Shown piece by piece: positions 8,719 to 16,528 of a stretch of DNA of 64,000 bases. The translations under genes were made by a program, and so were the position numbers. The notes under the pieces are model-generated. The model ran no database searches. It worked only from the letters and a program-made list of their open reading frames with translations, and was not told the DNA's origin. Location: NCBI GenBank assembly GCA_937924775.1, contig CALDUT010000004.1:186001-250000 (forward strand), read 5' to 3'. The DNA comes from an uncultured Gemmata sp. GTDB lineage: Bacteria > Planctomycetota > Planctomycetia > Gemmatales > Gemmataceae. The first letter of the stretch is position 1. Each line of letters begins with the position of its first letter.

Positions 8719-9111
8719 TCACTTCAGGCTGATGCCAGCGGTAGCCGCGTTGATCGCAAAGGTGGCAACGGTGCTGGCGTGATCGACGCAGCAATCGGCT
8801 CCCAATTCGCAGCAAACTTCGTTCGCGGCACAACAGGCCGACTTGGTACGAGTTTTTGCATTCACCGGGGCTTGGATCGCGCTACCGCAGCACAGTTCGC
8901 ACAGATCGCAGCAATCCGGGCAGCTTGTGGCGCAGTCCGGGCAGCTTGTGGCGCAGCACGTGAGCGATTCGACCGGGGCTTTCACGCAGCAGCCGCCGCT
9001 AGGGGCCACGGGGCAGTTCGCAAACGGGCAAGCTCCGTTGTAGGCGATGTAGTAATAACCCACGCCAGCACTGGCCATGAGGCAGGCAACAACAACTGCA
9101 ACGGTCTTCAT
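8719..9111 (-). CDS. Small secreted cysteine-rich protein
   Basis: About 130 residues with 21 cysteines, many as CC pairs or CxxC. The N terminus MKTVAVVVACLMASAGVGYYY is a signal peptide or membrane anchor, so the protein is exported. The Cys clusters (GGCC, TCC, SCPDC, LCELCC, EVCC, ADCC) suggest metal binding or dense disulfides; no named family is recognised. Two copies of CATSCPD come from a perfect 21-bp tandem duplication (8915-8956). The start at 9111 is chosen over an upstream in-frame ATG (9138) because AGGAG lies seven bases before it. It is followed by a hairpin terminator. The neighbour at 9242-9688 is also secreted and Cys-rich, so the two may share a role in metal or redox handling. 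Confidence 0.7.
   Translation of the reverse strand: MKTVAVVVACLMASAGVGYYYIAYNGACPFANCPVAPSGGCCVKAPVESLTCCATSCPDCATSCPDCCDLCELCCGSAIQAPVNAKTRTKSACCAANEVCCELGADCCVDHASTVATFAINAATAGISLK
8915..8956. repeat. Perfect 21-bp tandem duplication inside the Cys-rich gene
   Basis: Bases 8915-8935 and 8936-8956 are identical, beginning TCCGGGCAGC. The unit is a multiple of three and duplicates seven residues (CATSCPD type), so the frame is kept. Confidence 0.95.
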
Positions 9112-9241
9112 ATTCGATCTCCTGAGAAAGTCGTTCAAAGTTACCCAAAGGATGAATAGTTATATGCACGGGGTTTAGTTACCCCGCAGCAATGAACAAC
9201 ACACTACTGACCAGAAATAAACCGTGCAAGCCGATTCTGGA

Positions 9242-9688
9242 CTAACAACGGAGAACGTGCCGGCGGTAAAGGGATTCATAACAGGCATCGACCTCGAACC
9301 GCTGGGGCGGATCCAAGCCACCGTGCAGTGCGAGGTGTTCGGGGCAACCGACGGCCAAGGCGACTGCCACCGGTGGAAGCCGTTCGCTGGTTCGTTCGGG
9401 CGTTCCCAGCGCAACTTGGTTTTCCGGTTGAGCGATGTCGGGGCGGTCGGTACAGCAGGCACAAGGTTGTGGAGCCGGGGAAGGTGGAGGGCTTTCCCGA
9501 GCCGGTTCGTGGCAACAGATTTTTGCTGGCTGTGTACAGCAGGTTGAGCCTGGCGAAGTTGAGATCCGATCGACAGGCCGAGAGAGTATGAGTCTCAGAT
9601 GAAACAGGTGTCGTACAGTGCAACAGCACAAAAGGGGGGCGATAGTGATCAACACGGCCAGCCCGATGTGAGCCGAAGTGCGTATCAT
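9242..9688 (-). CDS. Predicted exported Cys-rich protein or lipoprotein
   Basis: About 148 residues with 13 cysteines. The N terminus MIRTSAHIGLAVLITIAPLLCCC is a signal sequence ending in a possible lipobox (PLLC), so it may be lipid-anchored. Later CC and CACC clusters (STCC, KICCHE, PCACC) alternate with Pro/Glu-rich linkers. No family is recognised. An in-frame start 15 codons upstream (9733) is possible; the internal Met is preferred because the signal peptide begins there. It lies 130 bp upstream of, and on the same strand as, the smaller Cys-rich gene, and is divergent from msrA. The shape of the protein supports coding, but the call is tentative. Confidence 0.5.
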   Translation of the reverse strand: MIRTSAHIGLAVLITIAPLLCCCTVRHLFHLRLILSRPVDRISTSPGSTCCTQPAKICCHEPARESPPPSPAPQPCACCTDRPDIAQPENQVALGTPERTSERLPPVAVALAVGCPEHLALHGGLDPPQRFEVDACYESLYRRHVLRC

Positions 9689-9939
9689 AGATCGCCCAGT
9701 ACGTACTGTTGTCCTTAACGATACCGACATCATACTAATTGTGCGCGTATACTATACCAAAGTCAACTGAAAAATTCCCAAAATTCGGGTCGATCACCGG
9801 ACAACTCCCGATTGGAGATCGCAAAAGCTGACACACTCTGTCTTTGTGGTTTTGTTGGCTCGGCTCGAAGCGGTGCATCCGGTGGGTCGTGTCCGCGAAT
9901 AGTATGGATGGCTGAGAGAATTCGCAGGAGAATCGCTTG

Positions 9940-10632
9940 GTGAACAGATCGTGGCTTCTGATCGCCACTTCCGGCAGCCTACTGACAGTATTGGCACTTG
10001 TACTACTTTGGGGAACCCGCGAGGGTTTTTCGATGCCAGAACACTTTCCCGCGTTGGATGCGGAAGAAATCGGTCCAGAGCCGGCCCTGTTGGGTGAGGA
10101 GGAGAGAGCCACGTTCGGTTCGGGGTGCTTCTGGTGTACCGAAGCGGTTTTCCTGCAACTGCAGGGTGTGAAGAAAGTCGAATCGGGCTACAGTGGCGGT
10201 TGGGTGAAGAACCCGACGTATCGCCAGGTTTGCTCGGGCACCACAGGCCACGCGGAGGTGGTGCACATCACTTACGATCCCAAGCAGATTCGTTACGCCG
10301 AATTGCTCGAAGTCTTTTGGCGGTCACACGATCCGACGACAAAGAATCGCCAAGGCAACGATGTCGGCCCGCAGTATCGCTCGGTGATCTTTTACCATAA
10401 TGACCGGCAAAAACAGCTCGCGGAACGCTATAAGCAAAAACTTGACGCCGCCGGGGTCTTTCCGGCTCCGATTGTTACCGAAATTGTGCCGTTTGAAGAG
10501 TTTTTTGTCGCGGAAGATTATCATCAAAACTATTTCGCCAATAATCCCAACCAAGGCTACTGCCGCGTGATCATTAGCCCAAAAGTCCACAAAATCCGCG
10601 AAATCTTTCGGGATAAACTGAAAACGGACTGA
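9940..10632 (+). CDS. msrA: Peptide methionine sulfoxide reductase MsrA, membrane-anchored or exported
   Basis: Reduces the S-epimer of methionine sulfoxide in oxidised proteins. The catalytic motif GCFWCTE is near residue 63, followed by the substrate-pocket segments GYSGG, GHAEVV and YRSVIFYHND. An N-terminal hydrophobic stretch (WLLIATSGSLLTVLALVLLWG) makes it a membrane-anchored or periplasmic form, unlike the cytosolic enzyme. The start is either TTG 9937 or GTG 9940; both use the same AGGAG, and GTG is the commoner codon. The gene is single and converges on the Ca2+-type ATPase. Exported MsrA beside exported Cys-rich proteins hints at envelope redox protection, which is an inference. 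Confidence 0.93.
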   Translation: MNRSWLLIATSGSLLTVLALVLLWGTREGFSMPEHFPALDAEEIGPEPALLGEEERATFGSGCFWCTEAVFLQLQGVKKVESGYSGGWVKNPTYRQVCSGTTGHAEVVHITYDPKQIRYAELLEVFWRSHDPTTKNRQGNDVGPQYRSVIFYHNDRQKQLAERYKQKLDAAGVFPAPIVTEIVPFEEFFVAEDYHQNYFANNPNQGYCRVIISPKVHKIREIFRDKLKTD

Positions 10633-10670
10633 CGCTCGGCTCGCGCAGCGACTCGGAACTTGGAGCCGTG

Positions 10671-10716
10671 GTCGCGGCCCATATCCGAGCGAACGGTACT
10701 GGACATGGGCCGCTAC
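10671..10716. terminator. Inverted repeat between convergent genes
   Basis: Bases 10671-10686 and 10701-10716 form a 16-bp stem with two mismatches around a perfect 9-bp core (GCGGCCCAT / ATGGGCCGC) and a 14-base loop. It lies between the msrA stop and the convergent ATPase stop, a typical place for a bidirectional terminator. There is no T tract. Confidence 0.45.
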
Positions 10717-10726
10717 AGCTCCACAA

Positions 10727-13714
10727 TCACGAAACCACGGTCCGATTCCGCATTCGCCGGCGAATGAGCCGGACTCCCTCGCCGACCCACAACACGACCG
10801 ACGTGCTGGCCAACAGCACCAACCATTCGGTCCCATCTAATGGAACGGTGCGGAACACACTTCCACCGAATTGGACGATCGCAATCTGCCCCAACAGGAT
10901 AACGCCGACCACCAGCAAGAAGCTTGTGTTGTTGAAAAGTCCGGCGAAGACCGATTCCGAACGGCCCATACACTTCGCGTTGAACAGATTCCAAAACTGC
11001 AACAGCACAAAGACGGTGAAGACCACCGTTCCGCCCCATGTCGGTTCGGTTGGCGATAGGTTCTCGGGGCCAAGATACCCGATCAGCCCGACGAGCGTTG
11101 CGACGAAGATCGCGGCCACCCCGAAAATGGCATAAGCCATAGCGCGAGTGACGATGAAGGCATCGGGCCGTCGCGGTGGTTGCTGCAAGACGGCATCGTG
11201 CGGGGGTTCCGTGGCCAGGGCCAGAGCCGCGAAGGTATCCATGATGAGGTTGACCCACAGCATTTGCATGACCGTCAGCGGTAACTCAAAACCGATAAAC
11301 GGGCCGAGGAACACAATGGTGAGTGCAGCAACGTTGATGGTGAGCTGGAACAACAAGAACCGCTGGATGTTCTCGTACAAAGCCCGGCCCCAGCGGACCG
11401 CATTGATGATGCTTTGGAAGGAATCGTCGAGCAGGATGATATCGCTGGCTTCTTTGGCCACTGCAGTGCCGGTTTTACCCATGGCCAGCCCAACATCGGC
11501 ATAATTCAAGGCCGGGCCATCGTTGACGCCATCCCCCGTGACCGCCACCACATGGTTGCGTTTGCGCAAAAGGGACACCAGGCGGAGTTTTTCTGCCGGT
11601 CGGGCGCGGGAAATGACCTTGACCCGTTCCGCGGCGGCTGTGGCCTCCGCTTCAGGAACCGCAGCGAACTCGGCTCCCGTCATATGCCGGTCGTTAGTGT
11701 CGGTCGGTTCCCACAGACCGATCTGCCGAGCGATTTCTTTGGCAGTATCGGAATTGTCGCCGGTGATCATTTTGAGTTCCACGCCGGCTTGTTTGCACAC
11801 GGCCACGGCCGCGGCCACATCTGGGCGGATGGGGTCGGCGATGGCGACGAAGCCCAGCCACGTCAAATTCCGCGCCAATTCTTCAATATTCTCGCTTTCG
11901 GTCAGCGAATCACGATAGGCAAAGCCGAGCACCCGCATGCCACGGGCTTGGTAGTTCTGGATGGCTTGGGTGATCGCCGTACGGTCGTCGGGAGTCAGCG
12001 GCCGGGTGGAGAAATCGCTATTCAGACCGTGGGTGCTGCGTTCTAAGAGTAACTCCGGAGCCCCTTTCATGTGTAACACTTCACGGCCCAACACCGGGGA
12101 ATGACCGATGGTGGCCATGAACTTGCGTTCGGTGGTGAAGGTCCATTGGGTTTGGATGTCGAAAGCTTTGCGTGCCACGATGTAATCGGCCCCAATGGCG
12201 TCCAGCCATAAAAGAAGTGAGCCTTCCGTGGGATTCCCCACCGGTGTGACCGGGCGCCCCGGTTCGCGGCTGAGGTGGGCCGTGGTGTTGGCCGCGATGG
12301 CTTCGACCACCAAATCACGCATCCGGCTGGCCGGCGGGTTCTCCTTGGCAATTCCAGGGAATTCGACTGCGAACACCCGCATCTCGTTGAGAGTCAACGT
12401 TCCGGTTTTGTCGGCACAAATGACGGTCGCGGCCCCGATGGTTTCACAGGCATCCATGCGGCGGACAAGGTTGTTACTGGCGGTCATTTTCCGCATGCTG
12501 TAGGCGAGGCTGAGGGTCACACTCATGGCCAAGCCTTCGGGCACCGCGACTACGATAATCGTCACTGCGATCATGAAGTTTCTGAGGAATTCTTGGGCGG
12601 CTGCCCGCGACAACCACTGCTCCGGCGAAGCCGCGATCCATCCGCCGGCGATTCCTACGCCAACGACGGCGGCAAACACCCCAAAACCGGCTAAGATGGA
12701 CATCAGCCATGGTTGGGTGGATTCCCAGAACCCCCCCTGGTCGTCCTTTTCCTCGGCGCTGTCGGTGCCGGTGGGTTGCAGCCCCAGCAGAGAGAGAGCA
12801 TCCTGAACGACGGGAAGCCAGACCTCTTTGAGGGCGATCGCCACCCCAAGAAACAAACCCGTTGCGAAGAGCCATTCCCCCTGTGTCAGATAGGCCAGTT
12901 CGCCAAACCACGCCGAGCGGACCACAAGAGCGATAAAGGTGAACAACGCCACCGTAAAGCCAACAACACCAATGACTTTGCTCAAATCGGCCAGTTGGCG
13001 TTTCAATGGGGCTCGGCCCTTGGCTTCGACGGTCGATTCCCGAAGTGTTTGGCCAATCTCGGTTCGGTCGCCCACCGCGGTGACGACAAAAACGCCATAA
13101 CCATCGACCACCGTCGTGCCGCGAAGCAACTGCCCTCGGCCGTAGGTCCGTCCTGGTTCCGTCGGACTATCACCAGCGGGTTCTTTTTTGACGGGCTTCG
13201 ATTCTCCGGTGAGCTTGGCATCGTTGACCAGGAGGGAAACGGCTTCGATGAGTTGACCGTCGGCGGGAATTTCTTCACCCACCTCCACCAAAACCGTATC
13301 CCCCACGACAATATCCCGCCGCGGCACGGTGGTGTAGGAGCCATCGCGGAGAACTTTCACCAGAACATCGTCGCTGGTTTGATTGAGAATGTCGAATTCC
13401 CGGTTAGCGCGGTATTCGTTCCAAAACGACAAAAAGGTAGCCAAAAAGATGGCGATGATAATCCCAACTCCTTCAGCCACTTTACCTTCCGCCAAACCGG
13501 CCACTATGGCCAAGCCGGCGGCGATCATCAAGATGCGGATGACCGGATCATCGAACTTCGACAGGTAAAGCTTCCACCACGGTTCTCGGGGGGCCGGGGT
13601 GAGGACGTTGGCTCCGTGTTGGGCCCGACTGGCCTCGACTTCTGCGGCAGTCAAGCCGCGGAGGGCTGATCCCGCGGCCGGTGGGGTATTGGTCGTGGTT
13701 GTTGGTGTCATCAT
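10727..13714 (-). CDS. Calcium-transporting P-type ATPase (P2 type)
   Basis: A 995-residue P2-type ATPase, most like eukaryotic-style PMCA/SERCA Ca2+ pumps, expected to export Ca2+ using ATP. In order: cation-ATPase N domain (GLTAAEVEASRAQHGANVL), actuator loop with KLTGESKPVKK, membrane motif VPEGLAMSVTLSLAYSM (the PEGL box of Ca2+ pumps), phosphorylation motif DKTGTLT with Asp435, KGAPELLLE in the nucleotide domain, MITGDNSDTA, and VTGDGVNDGPAL. The long C-terminal membrane region contains MQMLWVNLIMDTFAALALATE, including the N-x3-D residues of Ca2+ site II. The start is one of two adjacent ATGs. The 5' leader can form alternative stems (see 13726-13767). Confidence 0.92.
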   Translation of the reverse strand: MMTPTTTTNTPPAAGSALRGLTAAEVEASRAQHGANVLTPAPREPWWKLYLSKFDDPVIRILMIAAGLAIVAGLAEGKVAEGVGIIIAIFLATFLSFWNEYRANREFDILNQTSDDVLVKVLRDGSYTTVPRRDIVVGDTVLVEVGEEIPADGQLIEAVSLLVNDAKLTGESKPVKKEPAGDSPTEPGRTYGRGQLLRGTTVVDGYGVFVVTAVGDRTEIGQTLRESTVEAKGRAPLKRQLADLSKVIGVVGFTVALFTFIALVVRSAWFGELAYLTQGEWLFATGLFLGVAIALKEVWLPVVQDALSLLGLQPTGTDSAEEKDDQGGFWESTQPWLMSILAGFGVFAAVVGVGIAGGWIAASPEQWLSRAAAQEFLRNFMIAVTIIVVAVPEGLAMSVTLSLAYSMRKMTASNNLVRRMDACETIGAATVICADKTGTLTLNEMRVFAVEFPGIAKENPPASRMRDLVVEAIAANTTAHLSREPGRPVTPVGNPTEGSLLLWLDAIGADYIVARKAFDIQTQWTFTTERKFMATIGHSPVLGREVLHMKGAPELLLERSTHGLNSDFSTRPLTPDDRTAITQAIQNYQARGMRVLGFAYRDSLTESENIEELARNLTWLGFVAIADPIRPDVAAAVAVCKQAGVELKMITGDNSDTAKEIARQIGLWEPTDTNDRHMTGAEFAAVPEAEATAAAERVKVISRARPAEKLRLVSLLRKRNHVVAVTGDGVNDGPALNYADVGLAMGKTGTAVAKEASDIILLDDSFQSIINAVRWGRALYENIQRFLLFQLTINVAALTIVFLGPFIGFELPLTVMQMLWVNLIMDTFAALALATEPPHDAVLQQPPRRPDAFIVTRAMAYAIFGVAAIFVATLVGLIGYLGPENLSPTEPTWGGTVVFTVFVLLQFWNLFNAKCMGRSESVFAGLFNNTSFLLVVGVILLGQIAIVQFGGSVFRTVPLDGTEWLVLLASTSVVLWVGEGVRLIRRRMRNRTVVS

Positions 13715-13725
13715 GCGGCGACTCT

Positions 13726-13767
13726 AACTCGTAGATTTTTGGCTAGCACGAGTTGAAAGAGACTCGT
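13726..13767 (-). promoter_or_regulatory. Possible alternative-hairpin leader of the Ca2+-ATPase gene
   Basis: On the minus-strand RNA three short segments occur in order: ACGAGT (13767-13762), AACTCGT (13754-13748) and ACGAGTT (13732-13726). The middle one can pair with either the first or the last. The last lies just upstream of the start codon near the weak ribosome-binding region, so the second pairing could mask it. This layout resembles attenuators, but the stems are only 6-7 bp and may be chance. Confidence 0.3.
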
Positions 13768-13983
13768 TGGGTGAAAATGAGACAATAGTGATTCGCTCAC
13801 CTTACGCGAATATTACACATAATCGCGGGTGCGCCAGTGCTAGGAGGGGATGCGGCCCCTGTTGAGGAATGCTCTTTTCTTACAGGATAGAGGAAAGCCC
13901 CTGTAGCGAGAATGGATTCCTTGGTTGGGGACTAAGAGATTCTTCCGAATCCGCAGACGATAGACTGTCGACGTGTCGGCGTC

Positions 13984-14033
13984 GGTTTAAAGAACCACCG
14001 CTGCGAATCGCCGAAGCGGAGCCGCAGCGGTGG
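13984..14033 (-). terminator. Rho-independent terminator of the isomerase-like gene
   Basis: CCACCGCTGCG (13995-14005) and CGCAGCGGTGG (14023-14033) form a perfect 11-bp stem with a 17-base loop. On the minus strand it lies 56 bases after the stop of the isomerase-like gene and is followed by TTCTTTAAAC. Confidence 0.7.
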
Positions 14034-14089
14034 GGGAGGGGATGGCTGGTGGGGGGCCGCGGAGAAAGAGGCGGTTTTGGGGCCGTTTT

Positions 14090-14968
14090 CTATAAGCCCA
14101 GGACTTTATCCATGGTCGCGGAGAGCTTTTTGAGGTACTCTTCTCCGCCGCCGGCAACTTCAGCCGTCGCCCAGCCGGCGTAACCGATTTCGCCGAGGGC
14201 TTTGAGAATCTCGGGCCAATCCTCGTCGCCTTCGCCGATCGGCACCCATTGCTTGGATGTGCTGTAACCTTTGAAGTCGAACTTGAGCAAGCGGGGGCCG
14301 AGGCGGCGGATCCATTCGGCCGGCGGCACACCGTATTTGATCATGTTCGAACAGTCGAAGTACGCTCCGATCCATTCGCTCTTGAAGCTATCCACATACT
14401 CGATGAGCTGCTCGGGTTTGGTGATGAAATCATTCCAAACCACCTCAATCGCGATCTTGACTTTGTTCTTCTCCGCGTGGGGGAGGGCTTTCTTCACTTC
14501 GGCCTGCGAACGTTCAAAGCATTGTTCGTAGGTGACGCCGCCGCGGACCACCCCGGGCACCAGTAGCACGGTATCGGCCCCGAAGTACGCCGCGTCGTCG
14601 ATCGCTTGCAACAGAGCCAAAAGCCCTTCCTCGCGAACACCGGGATCTGGATCCGACAGGGGCAAATTCCAATGGACTGAGTCGATGACGCCGTGAATTT
14701 TCACTCCGGTTTCGTGGGCGGCTTTCAAGGCCGCCCGACGATTCAGCGCGCTGGGGCTCTCCACCTCGACACCGGCAAAGCCGCAGCGTTTGGCCAATTC
14801 GAACTTATCCCGCGTGGTGCGACCGCCTTGGATCATACCGTATTTGATGGCTTTGTTGAGTTTGGGCTTGGGGCGCATGTGGCCAAAAAGGTAGGAACCG
14901 GTCATGGCCGAGGCCGTGATCGCAGCGGTGGTGTGGAAGAAATCGCGACGACCGAGTGGATGATTCAT
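14090..14968 (-). CDS. Tat-exported sugar phosphate isomerase/epimerase-like TIM-barrel protein
   Basis: A 292-residue AP-endonuclease-2/xylose-isomerase-type TIM barrel. The N terminus carries a twin-arginine signal (GRRDFFHTTAAITASAM), so it is exported folded to the periplasm. Metal-ligand candidates lie at strand ends: E in AGVEVES, E in IAIEVVWN, D in IGAYFDCSN and E near the end (ATAEVAGG). The longer open frame reaches 15106, but the ATG at 14968 is chosen because the Tat motif starts there and CGAGGG precedes it. Planctomycetes carry many such exported isomerase-like proteins, often linked to carbohydrate breakdown; the substrate is unknown. It is single and followed by a clear terminator. 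Confidence 0.87.
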   Translation of the reverse strand: MNHPLGRRDFFHTTAAITASAMTGSYLFGHMRPKPKLNKAIKYGMIQGGRTTRDKFELAKRCGFAGVEVESPSALNRRAALKAAHETGVKIHGVIDSVHWNLPLSDPDPGVREEGLLALLQAIDDAAYFGADTVLLVPGVVRGGVTYEQCFERSQAEVKKALPHAEKNKVKIAIEVVWNDFITKPEQLIEYVDSFKSEWIGAYFDCSNMIKYGVPPAEWIRRLGPRLLKFDFKGYSTSKQWVPIGEGDEDWPEILKALGEIGYAGWATAEVAGGGEEYLKKLSATMDKVLGL

Positions 14969-15145
14969 CGGTGTGCCCTCGTTGTGAAAAGCAGTCACAC
15001 GGCACAGCGTCCTTTCCGGGCCGGCGAGTCGAGTATCCATTCGTACAAGCAAGGGCGACGGAGCCTTCCGTGCCAAGGAAGTTTGAACGGATTGTGACGA
15101 TATCACGAAGAGGATGCAAGAGGCCAGTTGGAGAATCTGTATCGG

Positions 15146-15646
15146 CTAGCGTGAATGGGCCCGCCATTCCACAGTGGCCGATTGCCCAGGAGCTTCCTCC
15201 ACTTCCACCCGCAGCACATCGGGGGTGAAATTTTCGTGGGTTTGCAGGGAAACCCACAAGCGACCAGCAATGTAACGGGCGATCAGTTCCGCGGTGGTGT
15301 TCTCGATGGGCAAAAGAATGCAATCCCCACGCGGAAAGAGCCATTCGCGATCGTCATAACGGACGTGGACCCGATTCCCTTCCTCTACCACGCGTATGAC
15401 CGGGTTATACAGCGGCAGCAGCATGTGATGGTCGAGTTCGTCAGTGATTTCCTTGGTGCGCCTTTTCAAGGCGATGAAATCGAAAACGTAATAATCCTCG
15501 TGCAGGGGGCCTTCTACCTCCACCGCGGCACGGTAGTTATGGCCGTGGAGGCGTTCGCATTGGTGACCGCGGTAACTGATGAAGTGCCCGCAGCAGAAAA
15601 TGAGATGATCTTTGGTGACGCGCACTTTGAAATGGTCAGCGGGCAT
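15146..15646 (-). CDS. 6-pyruvoyl-tetrahydropterin synthase / 6-carboxytetrahydropterin synthase family protein
   Basis: A 166-residue T-fold enzyme. Zinc ligands are the His in CCGHF and the two His in LHGHNY. The upstream Cys of CERLHGH (C-x3-HGH) is the catalytic Cys arrangement of the QueD/PTPS family, and ELDHHML supplies the His/Asp pair. It is the last gene of an operon otherwise devoted to methanopterin chemistry and starts three bases after the preceding stop, so a role in making the pterin part of tetrahydromethanopterin is more likely than queuosine synthesis; ptpS-like genes accompany H4MPT genes in other bacteria. That role is inference from context. Confidence 0.87.
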   Translation of the reverse strand: MPADHFKVRVTKDHLIFCCGHFISYRGHQCERLHGHNYRAAVEVEGPLHEDYYVFDFIALKRRTKEITDELDHHMLLPLYNPVIRVVEEGNRVHVRYDDREWLFPRGDCILLPIENTTAELIARYIAGRLWVSLQTHENFTPDVLRVEVEEAPGQSATVEWRAHSR

Positions 15647-15649
15647 GAT

Positions 15650-16528
15650 TCACAGCCAATCGGGAATATCCCAGTGAAACGGCAGAGCAGGCGTTACTTT
15701 ATTTTCCCGCAAGGCCACAAACAGGCAAGCCGTGATCATGTCGGCAGTCGTACCGGGGTTAAGTCGGTGGTCGGGGCTGCGCAAAACGCGGTCGAGGGCG
15801 ACACCGGCGGCCCGGCCTTCGGACGTGGCGATTCCCCCGCGCTGTAGCACCGCGGCGGCTTGCTGCTGGATCGCTTCCGCCACAGACCGCCCGTTTTTCC
15901 GGGCGATGAGCGAATCGGGAAAGTGGGCGAGCCAGTGCAACTGGGTGTCGATGATGGCTGCTTCCACCGTACCGAACTTCGCCAACGCAGCCTGAAATGC
16001 TGGCACGCCGAAATCTAACACATCAGCATAACCGGTGGCATACTGGCGGGCGATCAGATCACGCTCGGCGGCCAGTTGCATCGCTGCGAGCAGGTTGACG
16101 GTCGGTTCGGCGTGTACGTCTTGTTCGCTCGCCTGCCCCAACCCGCCCGGATGGGCTAAGCGAATAGCCCGGTAGGCCCACACCGCATCGTCGCGTGTCA
16201 GTTGCTGGAGAATCGCGTGCAATTCTTCACGCAGCAGCGGGGTTTGTTGGCACTGCAGCAGCGGAACCAGGAGCAAAATGATTCCGAGATTGGTGTTTTG
16301 CCCGACCAGAGCCCGGGTGGCCTGCACAGCGGCCCAAATCCTTCGGCCCACGCTCTCCGAGGCTGTTTGGGACAGAGCCTGATGAATGGCCACCGCACTG
16401 AGCAGGAAATCGCTGAGGTGGGTATCGGGAAAATCCGCGGTGCGGTGAACGTTGCCGACTTTCCGGGCCAGGGCCTCCCAGATGCAGGCGATCTGAGCCA
16501 GGGTCGCAGGATCACAGGACGGATTCAT
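15650..16528 (-). CDS. CitG-like (triphosphoribosyl-dephospho-CoA synthase family) protein of the H4MPT cluster
   Basis: A ~292-residue helical protein of the CitG/MdcB family. Supporting segments are HRTADFPDTHLSDFLLSA, GQNTNLGIILLLVPL (the conserved NTNxG box) and LNPGTTADMITACLFVAL, where the GTTAD box is typical. In methylotrophs a member of this family (Orf5) sits with mch and is needed for the H4MPT pathway, so citrate-lyase cofactor synthesis is unlikely here; no citrate lyase gene is present. The ATG at 16528 overlaps the previous stop as ATGA, fixing start and coupling; a longer frame to 16606 would run into the upstream gene. Its exact reaction is not known to me. Confidence 0.85.
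   Translation of the reverse strand: MNPSCDPATLAQIACIWEALARKVGNVHRTADFPDTHLSDFLLSAVAIHQALSQTASESVGRRIWAAVQATRALVGQNTNLGIILLLVPLLQCQQTPLLREELHAILQQLTRDDAVWAYRAIRLAHPGGLGQASEQDVHAEPTVNLLAAMQLAAERDLIARQYATGYADVLDFGVPAFQAALAKFGTVEAAIIDTQLHWLAHFPDSLIARKNGRSVAEAIQQQAAAVLQRGGIATSEGRAAGVALDRVLRSPDHRLNPGTTADMITACLFVALRENKVTPALPFHWDIPDWL

Larger units (their letters stand above)
13715..14089. other. Gene-free stretch between the isomerase and Ca2+-ATPase genes
   Basis: About 375 bases without a convincing gene. It holds the ATPase leader with mutually exclusive stems at its left end, an AT-rich patch near 13790-13830 suitable for a minus-strand promoter, and the terminator hairpin of the isomerase gene at its right end. 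Confidence 0.7.

Noticed and set aside
13869-14183. 104-codon plus-strand open frame
   Set aside because: It overlaps the 3' end of the isomerase gene on the other strand and a terminator hairpin, and its sequence is Gly/Arg-rich as expected from a shadow frame.
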